Position numbers and translations under genes: made by a program | In this document: positions 48,234-57,795 of the stretch, piece after piece | Position numbering within the stretch: position 1 is the stretch's first letter | Layout: the number at the start of each line of letters is the position of its first letter | The notes under the pieces: generated by a model | The model's database searches: none | Told to the model about the DNA's origin: nothing | What the model saw: only the letters and a program-made list of their open reading frames with translations | NCBI RefSeq assembly: GCF_015207105.1 | Contig: NZ_JADEXO010000009.1 | Span: 1-64,000 of the forward strand | Length of the DNA: 64,000 nucleotides | DNA from: a cf. Phormidesmis sp. LEGE 11477 | Lineage (GTDB): Bacteria > Cyanobacteriota > Cyanobacteriia > Phormidesmidales > Phormidesmidaceae | Reading direction: 5' to 3'

Positions 48234-48815
48234 ATGTCACAGAATTTGCATATTTCTTCTGAAACCATCGTCTCAGAGAATTCTTTTTTACGGACGACTC
48301 AAACCATGCTCAGATCTCAACTTCTTGCTCTTTCCGCTCTATTCGGCATTGCTGTTTTAATAGGCATTGCTGGAGAACTTCCATTGTTAGTGGTATCTGC
48401 TGTCGTCGGTATTACTGCCACCGCTCTTTTCACAGGTCAAAGTACAGACCAAATAATCAATCATTTATTGTTCTCTAAAGGCAGACGAAAAATGCTCTTC
48501 GTCATGCTGGCTATCATTCTGGGAGTTTCTTTATTAGCGCATGGTGCCCCCGCTCACGCGCAATTATTTGATGGCGCAAGAGATGCAGCTGATAGTGGCA
48601 TTGGAGCCTATATTGGAACTGATGAATCGACCAGCATTATAGATGTCCTTACCTTTGCTATGTGGGCACTCATCGTCGTTGGGGCAATAGGCGTGATCGT
48701 CGGGGGCGTAAGTCAAAACGCTCAGATTCTAGTCGGCAGCCTCTCCCTATTCTTTGGCATAGCTATCTTAATCGGCGTACTCGAATTCACAGACGGTCTG
48801 TTGTTCGGCTCATAA
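48234..48815 (+). CDS. VirB2/TrbC-like pilin precursor
   Basis: A 193-residue frame from ATG 48234. The C-terminal half is a typical pilin: signal peptide LFVMLAIILGVSLLAHGAPA ending AHAQ, a short loop (LFDGARDAADSGIGAYIGTD) and two membrane helices (FAMWALIVVGAIGVIVGG and ILVGSLSLFFGIAILIGVLE). The N-terminal half adds two more hydrophobic segments (LLALSALFGIAVLIGIAG, LLVVSAVVGITATALF), unusual for VirB2. An internal ATG at 48489, with AAAGG upstream, would make just the classical pilin. I cannot decide between these starts. It heads the type IV secretion operon. Confidence 0.6.
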   Translation: MSQNLHISSETIVSENSFLRTTQTMLRSQLLALSALFGIAVLIGIAGELPLLVVSAVVGITATALFTGQSTDQIINHLLFSKGRRKMLFVMLAIILGVSLLAHGAPAHAQLFDGARDAADSGIGAYIGTDESTSIIDVLTFAMWALIVVGAIGVIVGGVSQNAQILVGSLSLFFGIAILIGVLEFTDGLLFGS

Positions 48816-48832
48816 CAGAGAGATATTCCTAG

Positions 48833-49126
48833 ATGCAAGAATCCAGCCTATATCTCGTCATCAATCGTGCCATTGGACGCTTCCCAGGCTTTCTGTTCCT
48901 ACCGATGCCACTGCTATGTATTTTGCTAGCTGCCTTCGGCACTAGCGTTGGTATCACGCTGTTCTTGGGTCTACAGATGGGTGCAGTCATCATGCTGGGG
49001 ATGTTCCTGTCTCTCACTTGGCTCTTCGTCGTCGGCACTGATCCAATCCGATTTGCCTATTCACTACTCCCACCGCCCAACTGGGTAAAGGGTCGCTATA
49101 CCGTTCACAGCGTTTTAGAAAGATAG
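48833..49126 (+). CDS. VirB3/TrbD-like inner-membrane protein
   Basis: A 97-residue protein with two membrane helices (PGFLFLPMPLLCILLAAFGT and LGLQMGAVIMLGMFLSLTWL) and a C-terminal segment TDPIRFAYSLLPPPNWVKGR. Size, topology and place between the pilin and the VirB4-type ATPase match VirB3. It would sit in the inner-membrane complex next to VirB4; in some systems the two are fused. The gap to the next gene is 3 bases. Confidence 0.65.
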   Translation: MQESSLYLVINRAIGRFPGFLFLPMPLLCILLAAFGTSVGITLFLGLQMGAVIMLGMFLSLTWLFVVGTDPIRFAYSLLPPPNWVKGRYTVHSVLER

Positions 49127-49129
49127 TAA

Positions 49130-51940
49130 ATGCTCACTAAATCATCTATCTCTGGCAAAGGAAAAAAAGGACAGGTCTTTAAGCTCAAACGGTTTGAAGA
49201 CCAGTGCGATCTCCTCGCTTTCTGCCGAATGAAAGTCCAAGGGGAAGACATTGGCTGTTATCTTAATCGCAGGCGAAATAGCCTCACACAGCTATGGGAA
49301 TATTCTGTTGTTTTTGCCTTTGCAGTACGCGGCATTCATCCACTGCTCTATCCTGGCGAAGCACAAACAATCCTCAAGCGTATTGAACAATCTCTCAAAG
49401 GATTGGACGACAAGCAGCGACTGACCATTCGGTTTCGCTCAACGGCGGACGATACCGAAGAACAGGTCACTATCTCAGAGCTGATGGAGCGTACTAATAA
49501 TACTGAACATCAGTACTTCCAAGCGGCTCGTTCAAAGAACGTCCGTCTGCTCAACGACCAGGGCCGCAGGCAACACAAGTCCATCATGGTGTTTGCCTCG
49601 TACCAGCTCGGTGAGTTCGATAACCAGGGCCGCAACTTCATTGAAAAAGCGCTGAGCAACGCTGAGTTCTACTATCACCGAGTCTTCGGCAAAGAAAAGC
49701 AGGTGCCCACAGAACTGCTGAAGTCACTGCTCTTTGACGCTTTTAACAGCGGCTATCTGCCCTTTAAGTCAATGCTGGCCGCAATGGGTCTGCGGACGAG
49801 AACGCTCAGAGTCTCTGATTTGTGGGAAGACCTCTACAAAACGTTCAATCTCAACACTGAGTTCAACGCGCAAATTCCAGGGCTAGGCTATCACCTGGTT
49901 TTAGAAGACAGTTCTGAAGCGGGCACGGGACTCGTGCTCTATGAGGACTTTATTGACGAGCAGTATAGCGACATCGATCCGCTCTCATTGGCTGTAGGCG
50001 AAAGCTTTCCTAAAGCTGGAAGATCTCATGTTGAACTAGGCGGTCAGCTAATTGCGGCCATCGGTCTCGAAGAAAAACCCGCTGCGTTTATCTCGCCTAG
50101 CAATCAGCTGCTGTTTTTGTGGGAATACATCTGCAACACGGCTGACTGCGAGGTTGTATGCGAGCTATCGCCCAGTCCTCAGCTTGTCGCTAAAATTGCC
50201 CTACAGCGGGTCGCTAAAGAGTCGATGGCCGGTCAGTCGATGGCCGCTAAACGCAACAATGTCAACGTTGAAGCCAGTCATCACCTGAATGAAGCTGTAG
50301 ACGCACAAAGTCGAATGTACGCAGGTGCTGCGCCGGTCAGCGCTGCGATATCGGTGTTCCTGAAACGTCCAACCAAACAGAAACTCGCCAATAGCTGCCG
50401 CGAGTTCATGGGTCAATTTACTCAAAGTCGCTGGCAGCGGGAGACAGACGCCGCTTGGATGCTCTGGCTAAACTCGCTGCCGGTAACGATGGATTCGCTC
50501 TACAACGACAACCGACGCAAGGTGTATCTATCAGATGAGGTGCCCGCACTGATGCCCATCATCAAACCGTACTCCGGCGATCTGAAGGGGTTAGAGTTTA
50601 TTACGAAGCAAGGGCGATCGCCGGTACACGTAGACCTGTTCGCTAGAACGGTTGGCATTCTCTGCTTTGGTGAAAGTCGCAGCGGTAAAACGGGCGTCGC
50701 ACTAGATATCATCATCAACGCGCTAGTTCGCGGGCTGAATGTTCTAGCCATTGACTATCCTAAGCCAGGGGGCATTCACAGTCTCAAATATCTCGCTAAA
50801 ATGTTTGGCTCAATGAGTGCCTACGTGGACGTGGCCACTGAGAAGAACAACATTCTTCAGCCGCCTAATCCGTTCAAGCTAGAGGGACTCTCTGAGTCTA
50901 TTCGTCAATCCAGGCTGAAGCAGCATTATGACTTTTGTGTCACGGCGCTGACGTTGATGGTGATGGGCAATGAGACTTCTTCAGTAGGTAAGCGAGTGCG
51001 ATCGCTCCTAGTGCAGGTAATGACGCCCTTCTACGAACACTACGACGCGGCGTTTAAGGAAGCCTTTGCAGCTGGCATCGGTTCACCTGAGTGGCAGCGA
51101 ATGCCGACACTACATCACTTTCTAGACTTTATTCAAAAGTTTGACTTTGACATCCCCGTCGGCCAGCAGATGATCGATGAAGCGCTCGGTCTCATTATTC
51201 TAGAGCTACGCACCTGGCTACATAGCCGGGTAGGTAAGGCAATCTCTGAGCCTTCTACGATTGACCCAGACGCTCAGTTCACGGTATTCGCACTCGATAG
51301 CGTTAACGACGACATCGACGCGGCGATCATCGCCCTCAGCGCTCAGTCGTTCATGCTGCGCAAAGCCTTCGAGCTGCGGAGCTGCGTCTCTATCGTCGAT
51401 GAAGCTCCGGTGCTGCTGAAGTTTGAGGCGCTCGCTCGTATTGTCGGCATGATGTGCTCAAACGGAATGGCCTCGGGCATTAAGCCCGTCGTCATCTCGC
51501 AAGACCCGGCTTCTGTTGCTAATTCGATTATTGCTAGCCAAATTACCAACAACTTGAAGGTTCGATTCATCGGCGCGATCACGCGCAACGCCGCTAGAGA
51601 GTTCGAGAAGCTGCTCGGCTACGATCCAGCAGTTCTAGCGCCAAACACCACTGAGCAATTCTTCACCAATGCGCAAACGCTCTCGTCTAGCTGGCTGGTG
51701 GACGTTGACTCAAAGCTGGTTCACTGCGACCACTACCTGCCCCCTGAGTGGCTAGCAGCGCTGGCAAACAACAAGTCTGAGATCTGGCTGCGCGATACCG
51801 TTACAGCTCGGTTCACTAACAAGTATCAGGCCCATGCTGCATTTACCAAAATCTATGTCGAAGCCCTCCGAGCAGGGCGTATCGACTACCTGTACAGCAA
51901 CCGTGAAAAGCTCTCTCAACCTATGCTTGTCCATGTCTAA
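49130..51940 (+). CDS. VirB4/TrbE-type conjugation ATPase
   Basis: A 936-residue protein. Walker A is FGESRSGKTGVALD (about 512-524) and Walker B CVSIVDEAPVLLKF (about 750-760). SQDPASVANSIIASQITNNL and AITRNAARE are later motifs usual in VirB4-type proteins. The N-terminal half is the long variable domain. It energises pilus assembly and substrate transfer from the cytoplasmic face. The order pilin, VirB3, VirB4 is conserved in type IV systems. The next gene starts within its last codons (ATGTCTAA). Confidence 0.85.
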   Translation: MLTKSSISGKGKKGQVFKLKRFEDQCDLLAFCRMKVQGEDIGCYLNRRRNSLTQLWEYSVVFAFAVRGIHPLLYPGEAQTILKRIEQSLKGLDDKQRLTIRFRSTADDTEEQVTISELMERTNNTEHQYFQAARSKNVRLLNDQGRRQHKSIMVFASYQLGEFDNQGRNFIEKALSNAEFYYHRVFGKEKQVPTELLKSLLFDAFNSGYLPFKSMLAAMGLRTRTLRVSDLWEDLYKTFNLNTEFNAQIPGLGYHLVLEDSSEAGTGLVLYEDFIDEQYSDIDPLSLAVGESFPKAGRSHVELGGQLIAAIGLEEKPAAFISPSNQLLFLWEYICNTADCEVVCELSPSPQLVAKIALQRVAKESMAGQSMAAKRNNVNVEASHHLNEAVDAQSRMYAGAAPVSAAISVFLKRPTKQKLANSCREFMGQFTQSRWQRETDAAWMLWLNSLPVTMDSLYNDNRRKVYLSDEVPALMPIIKPYSGDLKGLEFITKQGRSPVHVDLFARTVGILCFGESRSGKTGVALDIIINALVRGLNVLAIDYPKPGGIHSLKYLAKMFGSMSAYVDVATEKNNILQPPNPFKLEGLSESIRQSRLKQHYDFCVTALTLMVMGNETSSVGKRVRSLLVQVMTPFYEHYDAAFKEAFAAGIGSPEWQRMPTLHHFLDFIQKFDFDIPVGQQMIDEALGLIILELRTWLHSRVGKAISEPSTIDPDAQFTVFALDSVNDDIDAAIIALSAQSFMLRKAFELRSCVSIVDEAPVLLKFEALARIVGMMCSNGMASGIKPVVISQDPASVANSIIASQITNNLKVRFIGAITRNAAREFEKLLGYDPAVLAPNTTEQFFTNAQTLSSSWLVDVDSKLVHCDHYLPPEWLAALANNKSEIWLRDTVTARFTNKYQAHAAFTKIYVEALRAGRIDYLYSNREKLSQPMLVHV

Positions 51941-53069
51941 TCCTACTTCTCAAACCCAGCCTGAGACGAAGCCTCGGCGGAAGCGCCGTTGGGCCGCAGT
52001 AGTGGTTTCGCTGTCAGCGATCGCGACTGCAACCGGGGCAATTGCCTCCACTCAGCCATTTAGCAGCGACAACCCATTTGAATCCGATATTCCCAGTGCC
52101 ATCAACGGCAGTGGGGGCGGTAGCAATATTGCGGCGGGCGAGCCGTCTATTGGCGACTTAGGCGATCTTGGTGGACTCGGCGATATCATTCCCTCTTTCC
52201 CAGGGCTACCAGGGAGCAGCTTTCCATCATCGCCCGGTGGTGGGAGCGGGGGCGGAGGTTCGTTTGGAGATATCTTCATGGGTGGACTCGGCAATATCTT
52301 CGGCGACGCAGGTGGGCCTGCTCCTAAGATATTTAAAGATATTCTCAACGGCAATATGGGCGGTGTTCTGGAAAGCATTTTAAGCATCCTCACTAGCCAA
52401 AACGATATCTTCGGAGAGATCTCAAGCGTTGTTCTCGGTGATGGATGGGAAAGTGCTGACGGCGACGGGAATCCAGATACGCCGCCTAACCCCTACAAAA
52501 TACGATTGCCACAAGAAGAAAGCGATGAGGAAGCAGGTATTCTCACCCGTTCTCCGATTGTGTCTAGACGCGACAAAGCGAACCAGTATGACCAAGAGCT
52601 AGGGCGAGCGATGGCAGCGCCAATGCTCGCTGAGGCAGGAGACCAGTGGCTCGAAGGCAATATCACCACTAGCTCGGACATGATGCAGGCGGGACTGGCT
52701 TCTACGCAGAGTGCGATCTCTAAGTCAGGCGAAGCAACTGAGGCGACCTCTACTCAAGACATCGTACGGCGCAGCGCTGAGATATCTGGCATTGCGGCCA
52801 CGATGCAGATGCAGGAAATGCAGCAAAACGCCATGCTCGGCGAGTCGCTGTGGAATATGCAGCGGCTACAAAGTGCTCAACTCCAGATTGCCGCTGATAC
52901 TAGTGAAGCGGCTGACGAACAGAACCGGCGCGATAGAACTAGCCGCGCAGCAGCTTTATCCAGCTCAGCCGGTGAAGCCATGATCATTCCTGGGCTTGCA
53001 GATATTTCTTCAGCGGCATCGCCTACCCCATCAGCTCCGGCTGCGCCTTCCTTTTTTGCTACGCCATAG
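51933..53069 (+). CDS. VirB5-position exported helical protein
   Basis: A 378-residue protein starting at ATG 51933, overlapping the VirB4 stop by 8 bases. A basic start and membrane helix (WAAVVVSLSAIATATGAIAS) lead to a Gly/Ser/Pro-rich part (about 50-110, SSPGGGSGGGGSFGDIFMGG). A long helical part follows (DKANQYDQELGRAMAAPMLA, MQMQEMQQNAMLGESLWNMQ). The helical part resembles TrbJ/VirB5 minor pilins in character, but direct similarity is not visible. Position between VirB4 and VirB6 supports the call. The glycine-rich insert is unusual. Confidence 0.55.
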   Translation: MSNPTSQTQPETKPRRKRRWAAVVVSLSAIATATGAIASTQPFSSDNPFESDIPSAINGSGGGSNIAAGEPSIGDLGDLGGLGDIIPSFPGLPGSSFPSSPGGGSGGGGSFGDIFMGGLGNIFGDAGGPAPKIFKDILNGNMGGVLESILSILTSQNDIFGEISSVVLGDGWESADGDGNPDTPPNPYKIRLPQEESDEEAGILTRSPIVSRRDKANQYDQELGRAMAAPMLAEAGDQWLEGNITTSSDMMQAGLASTQSAISKSGEATEATSTQDIVRRSAEISGIAATMQMQEMQQNAMLGESLWNMQRLQSAQLQIAADTSEAADEQNRRDRTSRAAALSSSAGEAMIIPGLADISSAASPTPSAPAAPSFFATP

Positions 53070-53087
53070 CCCTATTACACAAGCACT

Positions 53088-54263
53088 ATGTTGTTGTTTA
53101 ACCGATCATACAAATATAGAACGCTGCTAGTTGTCTGCTTCTATGCAGGTGTAATTCTGTTTGTCTCTGCTTCTGCTGGAATAGCGCAGGATGCTCCGGG
53201 CGGTGCCACCTCTATTCTCGAAAATGCCATAGATGTTTCTAAAAGCAGTGAGGAAGGACTCAATGAACTATGGGAAATGACCTTCACAGGAACTTACTCC
53301 CCTGGGTATCTAGCCGTTATGGACTTTGCTAAAAAGGTCATGGTCATCCCGTTCTTCTGGATGCTCATTCCTATCACTCAGGCCTTTACGTTCAATCGAT
53401 ACGAGGAGATCTTCAAACATGTCGCCTGGATAGTCCTGATCTGTGTGCTAACGGTCAACAGCTATGGACTCATGACAAAGATTGCCTACGGCTCTAGAAA
53501 CTTCGTTAATGACACCACAAGGGAAATTTTATCTTTCCAGCTTGGGCCGGTCAGCATGAAGGACGCCTTATCTGACGTGCTACTAACAGAGGAAGCAAAA
53601 GAGACTATCCGATTGAATTTCGTCGAGTGCGAAGCGAAAGAAGGAGAAGAACAACTCAAATGCTTTGAGGATGGAGCAAAGAAAGCTAAAGATGCGATTA
53701 CGGCAGCAGAGAACAAGACAAACGCTTTGGGACTGAATATATCAGGGTTGAAGCGCTTAACCGAGCGCTTGGACAAAATTATCGGCGACATCAACTTAGC
53801 AAAGGATTCGCAAAACGATATGACTTTTGGATTAGTCAATTTCTTCTTCCAAAGCGCTGGTCAAGCGATAGCTCAGCAGCTGATGAAAGGTTTTCAGAGC
53901 GCCATGATGACAATTATCGACGTTGGCTTCTACCTAACGGCAATGCTCGCACCGATTGCTGTTGCGGCTTCTCTCGCACCGCTTCAGCCCAGAATTATTT
54001 TTATTTGGGGCGCAGGATTCATCGCCTTTGCGCTGATGAAAATGAGCTACAACATTCTGATTGGAGCGATTGCGACAGTCGCCTTGACCATTGATGCTAC
54101 CAACTTCGGCAGCACTGGACTACTCATAGCAATGGGTGTCATTTCACCGCTGCTCGCAATGGCGATGGGTGGCTGGGGAGGCGCTAGGCTAGTTCATGCA
54201 ATGGCAGGAGGAGCGAGTGCAGCAATTGCATTGGTGCCTGTTCCGATGCCACGTCCGAAGTAG
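53088..54263 (+). CDS. VirB6/TrbL-like polytopic membrane protein
   Basis: A 391-residue protein with a signal-like N-terminus (LLVVCFYAGVILFVSASAGI) and about five further helices, including FFWMLIPITQAFTF, VGFYLTAMLAPIAVAASLAP and ILIGAIATVALTI. A soluble, Lys/Glu-rich coiled segment (about 165-245; ECEAKEGEEQLKCFEDGAKK) sits between them. The C-terminal end is Gly/Ala-rich (MAMGGWGGARLVHAMAGGAS), as in many VirB6/TrbL proteins. It would form the inner-membrane channel. Position after the VirB5-type gene and before VirB8 supports this. Confidence 0.65.
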   Translation: MLLFNRSYKYRTLLVVCFYAGVILFVSASAGIAQDAPGGATSILENAIDVSKSSEEGLNELWEMTFTGTYSPGYLAVMDFAKKVMVIPFFWMLIPITQAFTFNRYEEIFKHVAWIVLICVLTVNSYGLMTKIAYGSRNFVNDTTREILSFQLGPVSMKDALSDVLLTEEAKETIRLNFVECEAKEGEEQLKCFEDGAKKAKDAITAAENKTNALGLNISGLKRLTERLDKIIGDINLAKDSQNDMTFGLVNFFFQSAGQAIAQQLMKGFQSAMMTIIDVGFYLTAMLAPIAVAASLAPLQPRIIFIWGAGFIAFALMKMSYNILIGAIATVALTIDATNFGSTGLLIAMGVISPLLAMAMGGWGGARLVHAMAGGASAAIALVPVPMPRPK

Positions 54264-54279
54264 CTGAGAGGATTGCATC

Positions 54280-54669
54280 ATGAGATTTGCTTGGGTCTTG
54301 ACCATTCCACTAGGTGTTGTTGTTCTACTTATTATGGGTGCGCCTAGCGTACTGAACGTAGAGCCAAAGCCCAATCCAGAAGCCATCATTCTCAATGATG
54401 AGTCTGATTATCGGTCAAAAGCCAAAGATTACGCTCAGTTGAATATGAGGCAAGAAGCGTTAGACACTTGCACAGCGATGGAACCAGAGTATGGAGAGTC
54501 AACTCAAGACCTTTGTTTGTTGGAAGTATACCAAGCCTTAAAGGACATTGATGGTGAAATTGAAATCTACGAAAACATCTTGGCAAGAGAGCTAGCTGAT
54601 GGCGATAGCGGAGCCTTAACCAAGTACGTACTAGACGGACTGAAAGAAAAAAGAGACAAAGACAAATGA
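54280..54669 (+). CDS. Small membrane-anchored TPR-like protein
   Basis: A 129-residue protein with one N-terminal helix (WVLTIPLGVVVLLIMGAP) and a soluble helical part containing two TPR-like pairs (AKDYAQLNMRQEALDTCTAM and DGEIEIYENILARELADGD). Two cysteines (CTAM, DLCLLE) lie in the soluble part. No type IV secretion family is recognised. It lies between the VirB6- and VirB8-type genes and overlaps the latter's start by four bases, so it is an integral part of the operon. Confidence 0.55.
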   Translation: MRFAWVLTIPLGVVVLLIMGAPSVLNVEPKPNPEAIILNDESDYRSKAKDYAQLNMRQEALDTCTAMEPEYGESTQDLCLLEVYQALKDIDGEIEIYENILARELADGDSGALTKYVLDGLKEKRDKDK

Positions 54670-55403
54670 TAGCCAAACTACAGCCTAAAAGACTCAGAAA
54701 GCTACTACCCAGTACAGGTACAGACGCTAGATCAAAAGGCAGTCTCATCATGCTTGGGCTGATCGTCAGCAACAGCCTCACGCTACTCATGATGTTCTGG
54801 CTCGCCGCTAGCGTGTCTCGTATTGCCAGCCGAGACGCACCGACGCTAGTACAACAGGTTGGCGGTCAGGCATTCATCGCCAAGCCAATTGACTACGACT
54901 ATCGCGACCCTCAAGTTCTTCAGAACGTCGCTCGCGAATGGGCGCTCCTCAATTTTTCTTTTGGCGATCTCCCGCAAATAGACCACCAAACTGAACAGGT
55001 CTCTTACGAAGGTACGAATCTTCCTGAACAAACGGTTACCGCATCTTACCTATTCACCGATGCCACTAGAGATGCTTATCTCAAAGGCTTCGCTGAGAAC
55101 ATATACACCACAGAAGCTCAACGAGGCGGACTCAGTTCGCTGTACATGCCCTATCGCATCTCCGCGCCTAGACAGCTTGAACCAGGTCGCTGGGAAATTG
55201 ATGTTGTCGGATCTCGGCTCATAGCTACGCCTAGCAATCCATCTGGCGAGATGGTGCCCACCAACGTTCAACTACAGTTAGTCGCTGCTGAGGTGCCGCT
55301 GCTGGCATTAGAAGAAGATCCCTCCGACGCAGCGAAGACCACCTACCGCCTGCTCGAATCAGGCATTCGCATCGACAAAATTACTGCCCTCAAACAAGAC
55401 TAA
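54666..55403 (+). CDS. VirB8/TrbF/TraE-like inner-membrane protein
   Basis: A 245-residue bitopic protein: cytoplasmic basic start, one helix (IMLGLIVSNSLTLLMMFWLA, about 28-47) and a periplasmic domain (FADNIYTTEAQ-like core: YLKGFAENIYTTEAQRGGLS, PGRWEIDVVGSRLIA). Helix position, size and the strand pattern after the helices suit the VirB8/TraE fold. It should join the inner-membrane complex to VirB10. It is followed by the VirB10-type gene after 5 bases. Confidence 0.65.
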   Translation: MIAKLQPKRLRKLLPSTGTDARSKGSLIMLGLIVSNSLTLLMMFWLAASVSRIASRDAPTLVQQVGGQAFIAKPIDYDYRDPQVLQNVAREWALLNFSFGDLPQIDHQTEQVSYEGTNLPEQTVTASYLFTDATRDAYLKGFAENIYTTEAQRGGLSSLYMPYRISAPRQLEPGRWEIDVVGSRLIATPSNPSGEMVPTNVQLQLVAAEVPLLALEEDPSDAAKTTYRLLESGIRIDKITALKQD

Positions 55404-55408
55404 ATCTC

Positions 55409-57115
55409 ATGGAAAACAACGGCGTTTACAGCAACGAAAACGGGACGGCGACCGCCGACAATCTGGCGACATTTCCCGACAACGATGACACTCAGCTTCA
55501 GGACATCTCAACCTTGCTCGATGGCGCACCTGTCATTCAGCAGCCGACGCCAGACAAACCAGCCAGCCAAATTGCCTCTGCTGCGGACTTCGAGAAGGTA
55601 ACAGACAAAAAGCCGTTCTCTCGCAGACTAGGGCCGAAGGCCACGACTGGCGCGGTAATCTCTGGACTATTGATGCTGCCGCTATCGTTCATATTCTTAG
55701 GTGGCGGCTCTAAGAAAGCGGAGACTGTTGCAGTCATTGAGGAGACACCAGAAGGTAACAGCTACGTTAGTCCTGAGGACTACGCGGCTATGCAGGCAGA
55801 GCTAGAGCAGCTGCGCAGCCAACAAGCCTTTACTGATCAGCAGGTTGATTCTGACGCCATAGATGCTGCTGGTCGCCAACAACAGGAAAATGCGCAGGCT
55901 GAAGTAGCAACAAAATCAACAGATGCTGCGGCTAAACCAACCCCAGCACCGACATCACGAGCAACCACTGTCAGCAGCAGGCCAGCTCCCGCGCCTAGAT
56001 CCGCACCGACGCCTTCTAGAGTTGTTGCGCCCTCATCTCGCTCTGCACCAGTTGCGGCCAGTCCACAACCCACTCGGGTCATACAGGCACCCGCGCGAGA
56101 AGCCGAACCGGTAGATCCCTTCGAGCGTAGAGCGCAGTTACAGGCATTAGGCACCTACGGCGCACCGCCACCAACCACGCAGGCTGCTCGAACTCCCAGC
56201 AGTAGAGCGTCTAATCCATTCGAGATGGAAAATCCTTACATCCAAGCGATCGCCGTAGAGTTACCGCAGGCACAGCCTGCGTTCTCGCCCGCGCAGACAT
56301 CACCCGTTGAAAGACCACTGACTGAAGAGGAACTGCAATACCAGCAGGATGCCAATGCGGTGCTAGCAGTTGAAGCTCCTGAAGTAGACCCTGACCTTGA
56401 GAGCACACCTCCCGTCGCTAGCGGAAACAAGGCACCGAGAGGAGATTCAGCAGTGCTAGACCCTAGAAGATTCAAGACATCTGATGGGAGTCAAGAAAGC
56501 GTACAACCTAGAAGTTACTCTGCGCCCGCCTCACCGATAGCCATCATGCCAGGAACCAGCGCTCAGGCAGAGCTACCCTTCGGATTTATCTGGCAAGAGG
56601 GCACGTCACTGCCAGAGGTGCTGCTCATGACAACTGAGGACATTATGGCTGGAAATCAATCTGTAATAGCAGCGGGCACCCAGTTCTTAGGTCAAGCTCA
56701 AATAGATCCCGGTTCTGGCGCTGTTAGCATCCAAGTTGTTGGCATCTTTGGAGAAACTCAGAGTATACAGATTCCCCGCACTAGCGTAGCGGTTCAAGCC
56801 GCAGACGGGAGTGTTCTAATGGCAAAAGCCAGCGGAGGTGCTTCGCGGTCTTCTAGCCCCAACGTAGGCGGATTTCTAATGGAATCATTTGGGAACAGCC
56901 TTGGCAACGTCCTCAGTAACGGAGATAACGTCTTGATGGACGTTGGCGGGGGCTTAGCCGAAACCATCATCGACGCTCAGGTGGAGCGCTCTGAGGCGAT
57001 CGCAGCAGCTAGAAACTCACGGACTGCCGCGCAACCTACGGTCTGGACGCTAGAAGCCAGACCCATTCAACTCACGTTCAACAACTACATTCCACTCAAT
57101 AGCGCGTCACGGTAG
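55409..57115 (+). CDS. VirB10/TrbI-like envelope-spanning protein
   Basis: A 568-residue protein. An acidic cytoplasmic start is followed by a membrane helix (GAVISGLLMLPLSFIFLGGG, about 83-102), a short coiled segment, and a long Pro/Ala/Ser/Gln-rich spacer (about 165-385). The C-terminal domain (LPFGFIWQEGTSLPEVLLMT, VIAAGTQFLGQAQIDPGSGA, VQAADGSVLMAKASGG) is of the VirB10/TrbI barrel type. It senses ATP use at the inner membrane and gates the outer pore. The spacer is longer than usual, perhaps to cross the thick cyanobacterial wall. Confidence 0.72.
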   Translation: MENNGVYSNENGTATADNLATFPDNDDTQLQDISTLLDGAPVIQQPTPDKPASQIASAADFEKVTDKKPFSRRLGPKATTGAVISGLLMLPLSFIFLGGGSKKAETVAVIEETPEGNSYVSPEDYAAMQAELEQLRSQQAFTDQQVDSDAIDAAGRQQQENAQAEVATKSTDAAAKPTPAPTSRATTVSSRPAPAPRSAPTPSRVVAPSSRSAPVAASPQPTRVIQAPAREAEPVDPFERRAQLQALGTYGAPPPTTQAARTPSSRASNPFEMENPYIQAIAVELPQAQPAFSPAQTSPVERPLTEEELQYQQDANAVLAVEAPEVDPDLESTPPVASGNKAPRGDSAVLDPRRFKTSDGSQESVQPRSYSAPASPIAIMPGTSAQAELPFGFIWQEGTSLPEVLLMTTEDIMAGNQSVIAAGTQFLGQAQIDPGSGAVSIQVVGIFGETQSIQIPRTSVAVQAADGSVLMAKASGGASRSSSPNVGGFLMESFGNSLGNVLSNGDNVLMDVGGGLAETIIDAQVERSEAIAAARNSRTAAQPTVWTLEARPIQLTFNNYIPLNSASR

Positions 57116-57130
57116 CGCAGGAGATTCATC

Positions 57131-57769
57131 ATGAGACTAAAACAATTAGAACGAGCTGCGTTTGCGGCTGCTTTTGTTCTGCTACTACCAACAGCCGCAA
57201 ACGCAGCCTGCACTCGCGGCCCTAACGTTGTTATTAATCGCGGACATGGCGCTTCGATCTCGTTTGATGAGCCTGTCTATCAGGCAAAGGTCTTCGATAT
57301 CTCTAAGCTGATGTTGGAAGAGATTCCGGCGCAGGGAACGCAGACTTTAATTCTGACTGAGGTTGAAGCATCACAGTTTCCAGGAATGCCGCAGACACCT
57401 ACAACTTCACTGCTCGCGAACACAGCGGACGGCTGCTACGTCTTCAACGTGTCATTTGGCAATCAACCCGTTCACAACACCATCAGCGCTATACCTGAAG
57501 CCAACCCTGAACTTGCTCAGATTGCTTTGTTACCGGATGGAGATGATATCGACATTGCTGCACTGCGCACTGAATATGACGCAGCTATAGAGCAGCATGG
57601 CACTGGCAACAGCTTTCTCCAGCGAGTAGAGCAGTTCCTTGCGCTCGTAGACGGCGGCACAGGTCAACGGCTCGCCGCTCAGCAAGCAGGTGTTGACTGG
57701 TCGCACCTGACCAAGCTATCGGGCCAGCCCGACTTCAGCAATCTACTAAACAACAGTTTCGACATTTAG
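57131..57769 (+). CDS. VirB9/TrbG-like exported protein
   Basis: A 212-residue protein with a signal peptide (AAFAAAFVLLLPTAANA). The early domain has ISFDEPVYQAKVFDISKLML and, later, PTTSLLANTADGCYVFNVSF, a strand arrangement like the N-terminal domain of VirB9/TrbG/TraK. The C-terminal half is helical and lacks the VirB9 beta-sandwich that contacts VirB10, so it is either a short or a divergent member. Cysteines near each end of the first domain may pair. Gene order (VirB8, VirB10, then this) differs from the standard VirB8-9-10. Confidence 0.45.
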   Translation: MRLKQLERAAFAAAFVLLLPTAANAACTRGPNVVINRGHGASISFDEPVYQAKVFDISKLMLEEIPAQGTQTLILTEVEASQFPGMPQTPTTSLLANTADGCYVFNVSFGNQPVHNTISAIPEANPELAQIALLPDGDDIDIAALRTEYDAAIEQHGTGNSFLQRVEQFLALVDGGTGQRLAAQQAGVDWSHLTKLSGQPDFSNLLNNSFDI

Positions 57770-57795
57770 ATGGCAAGCGATCGCCTTTTTGTTTG

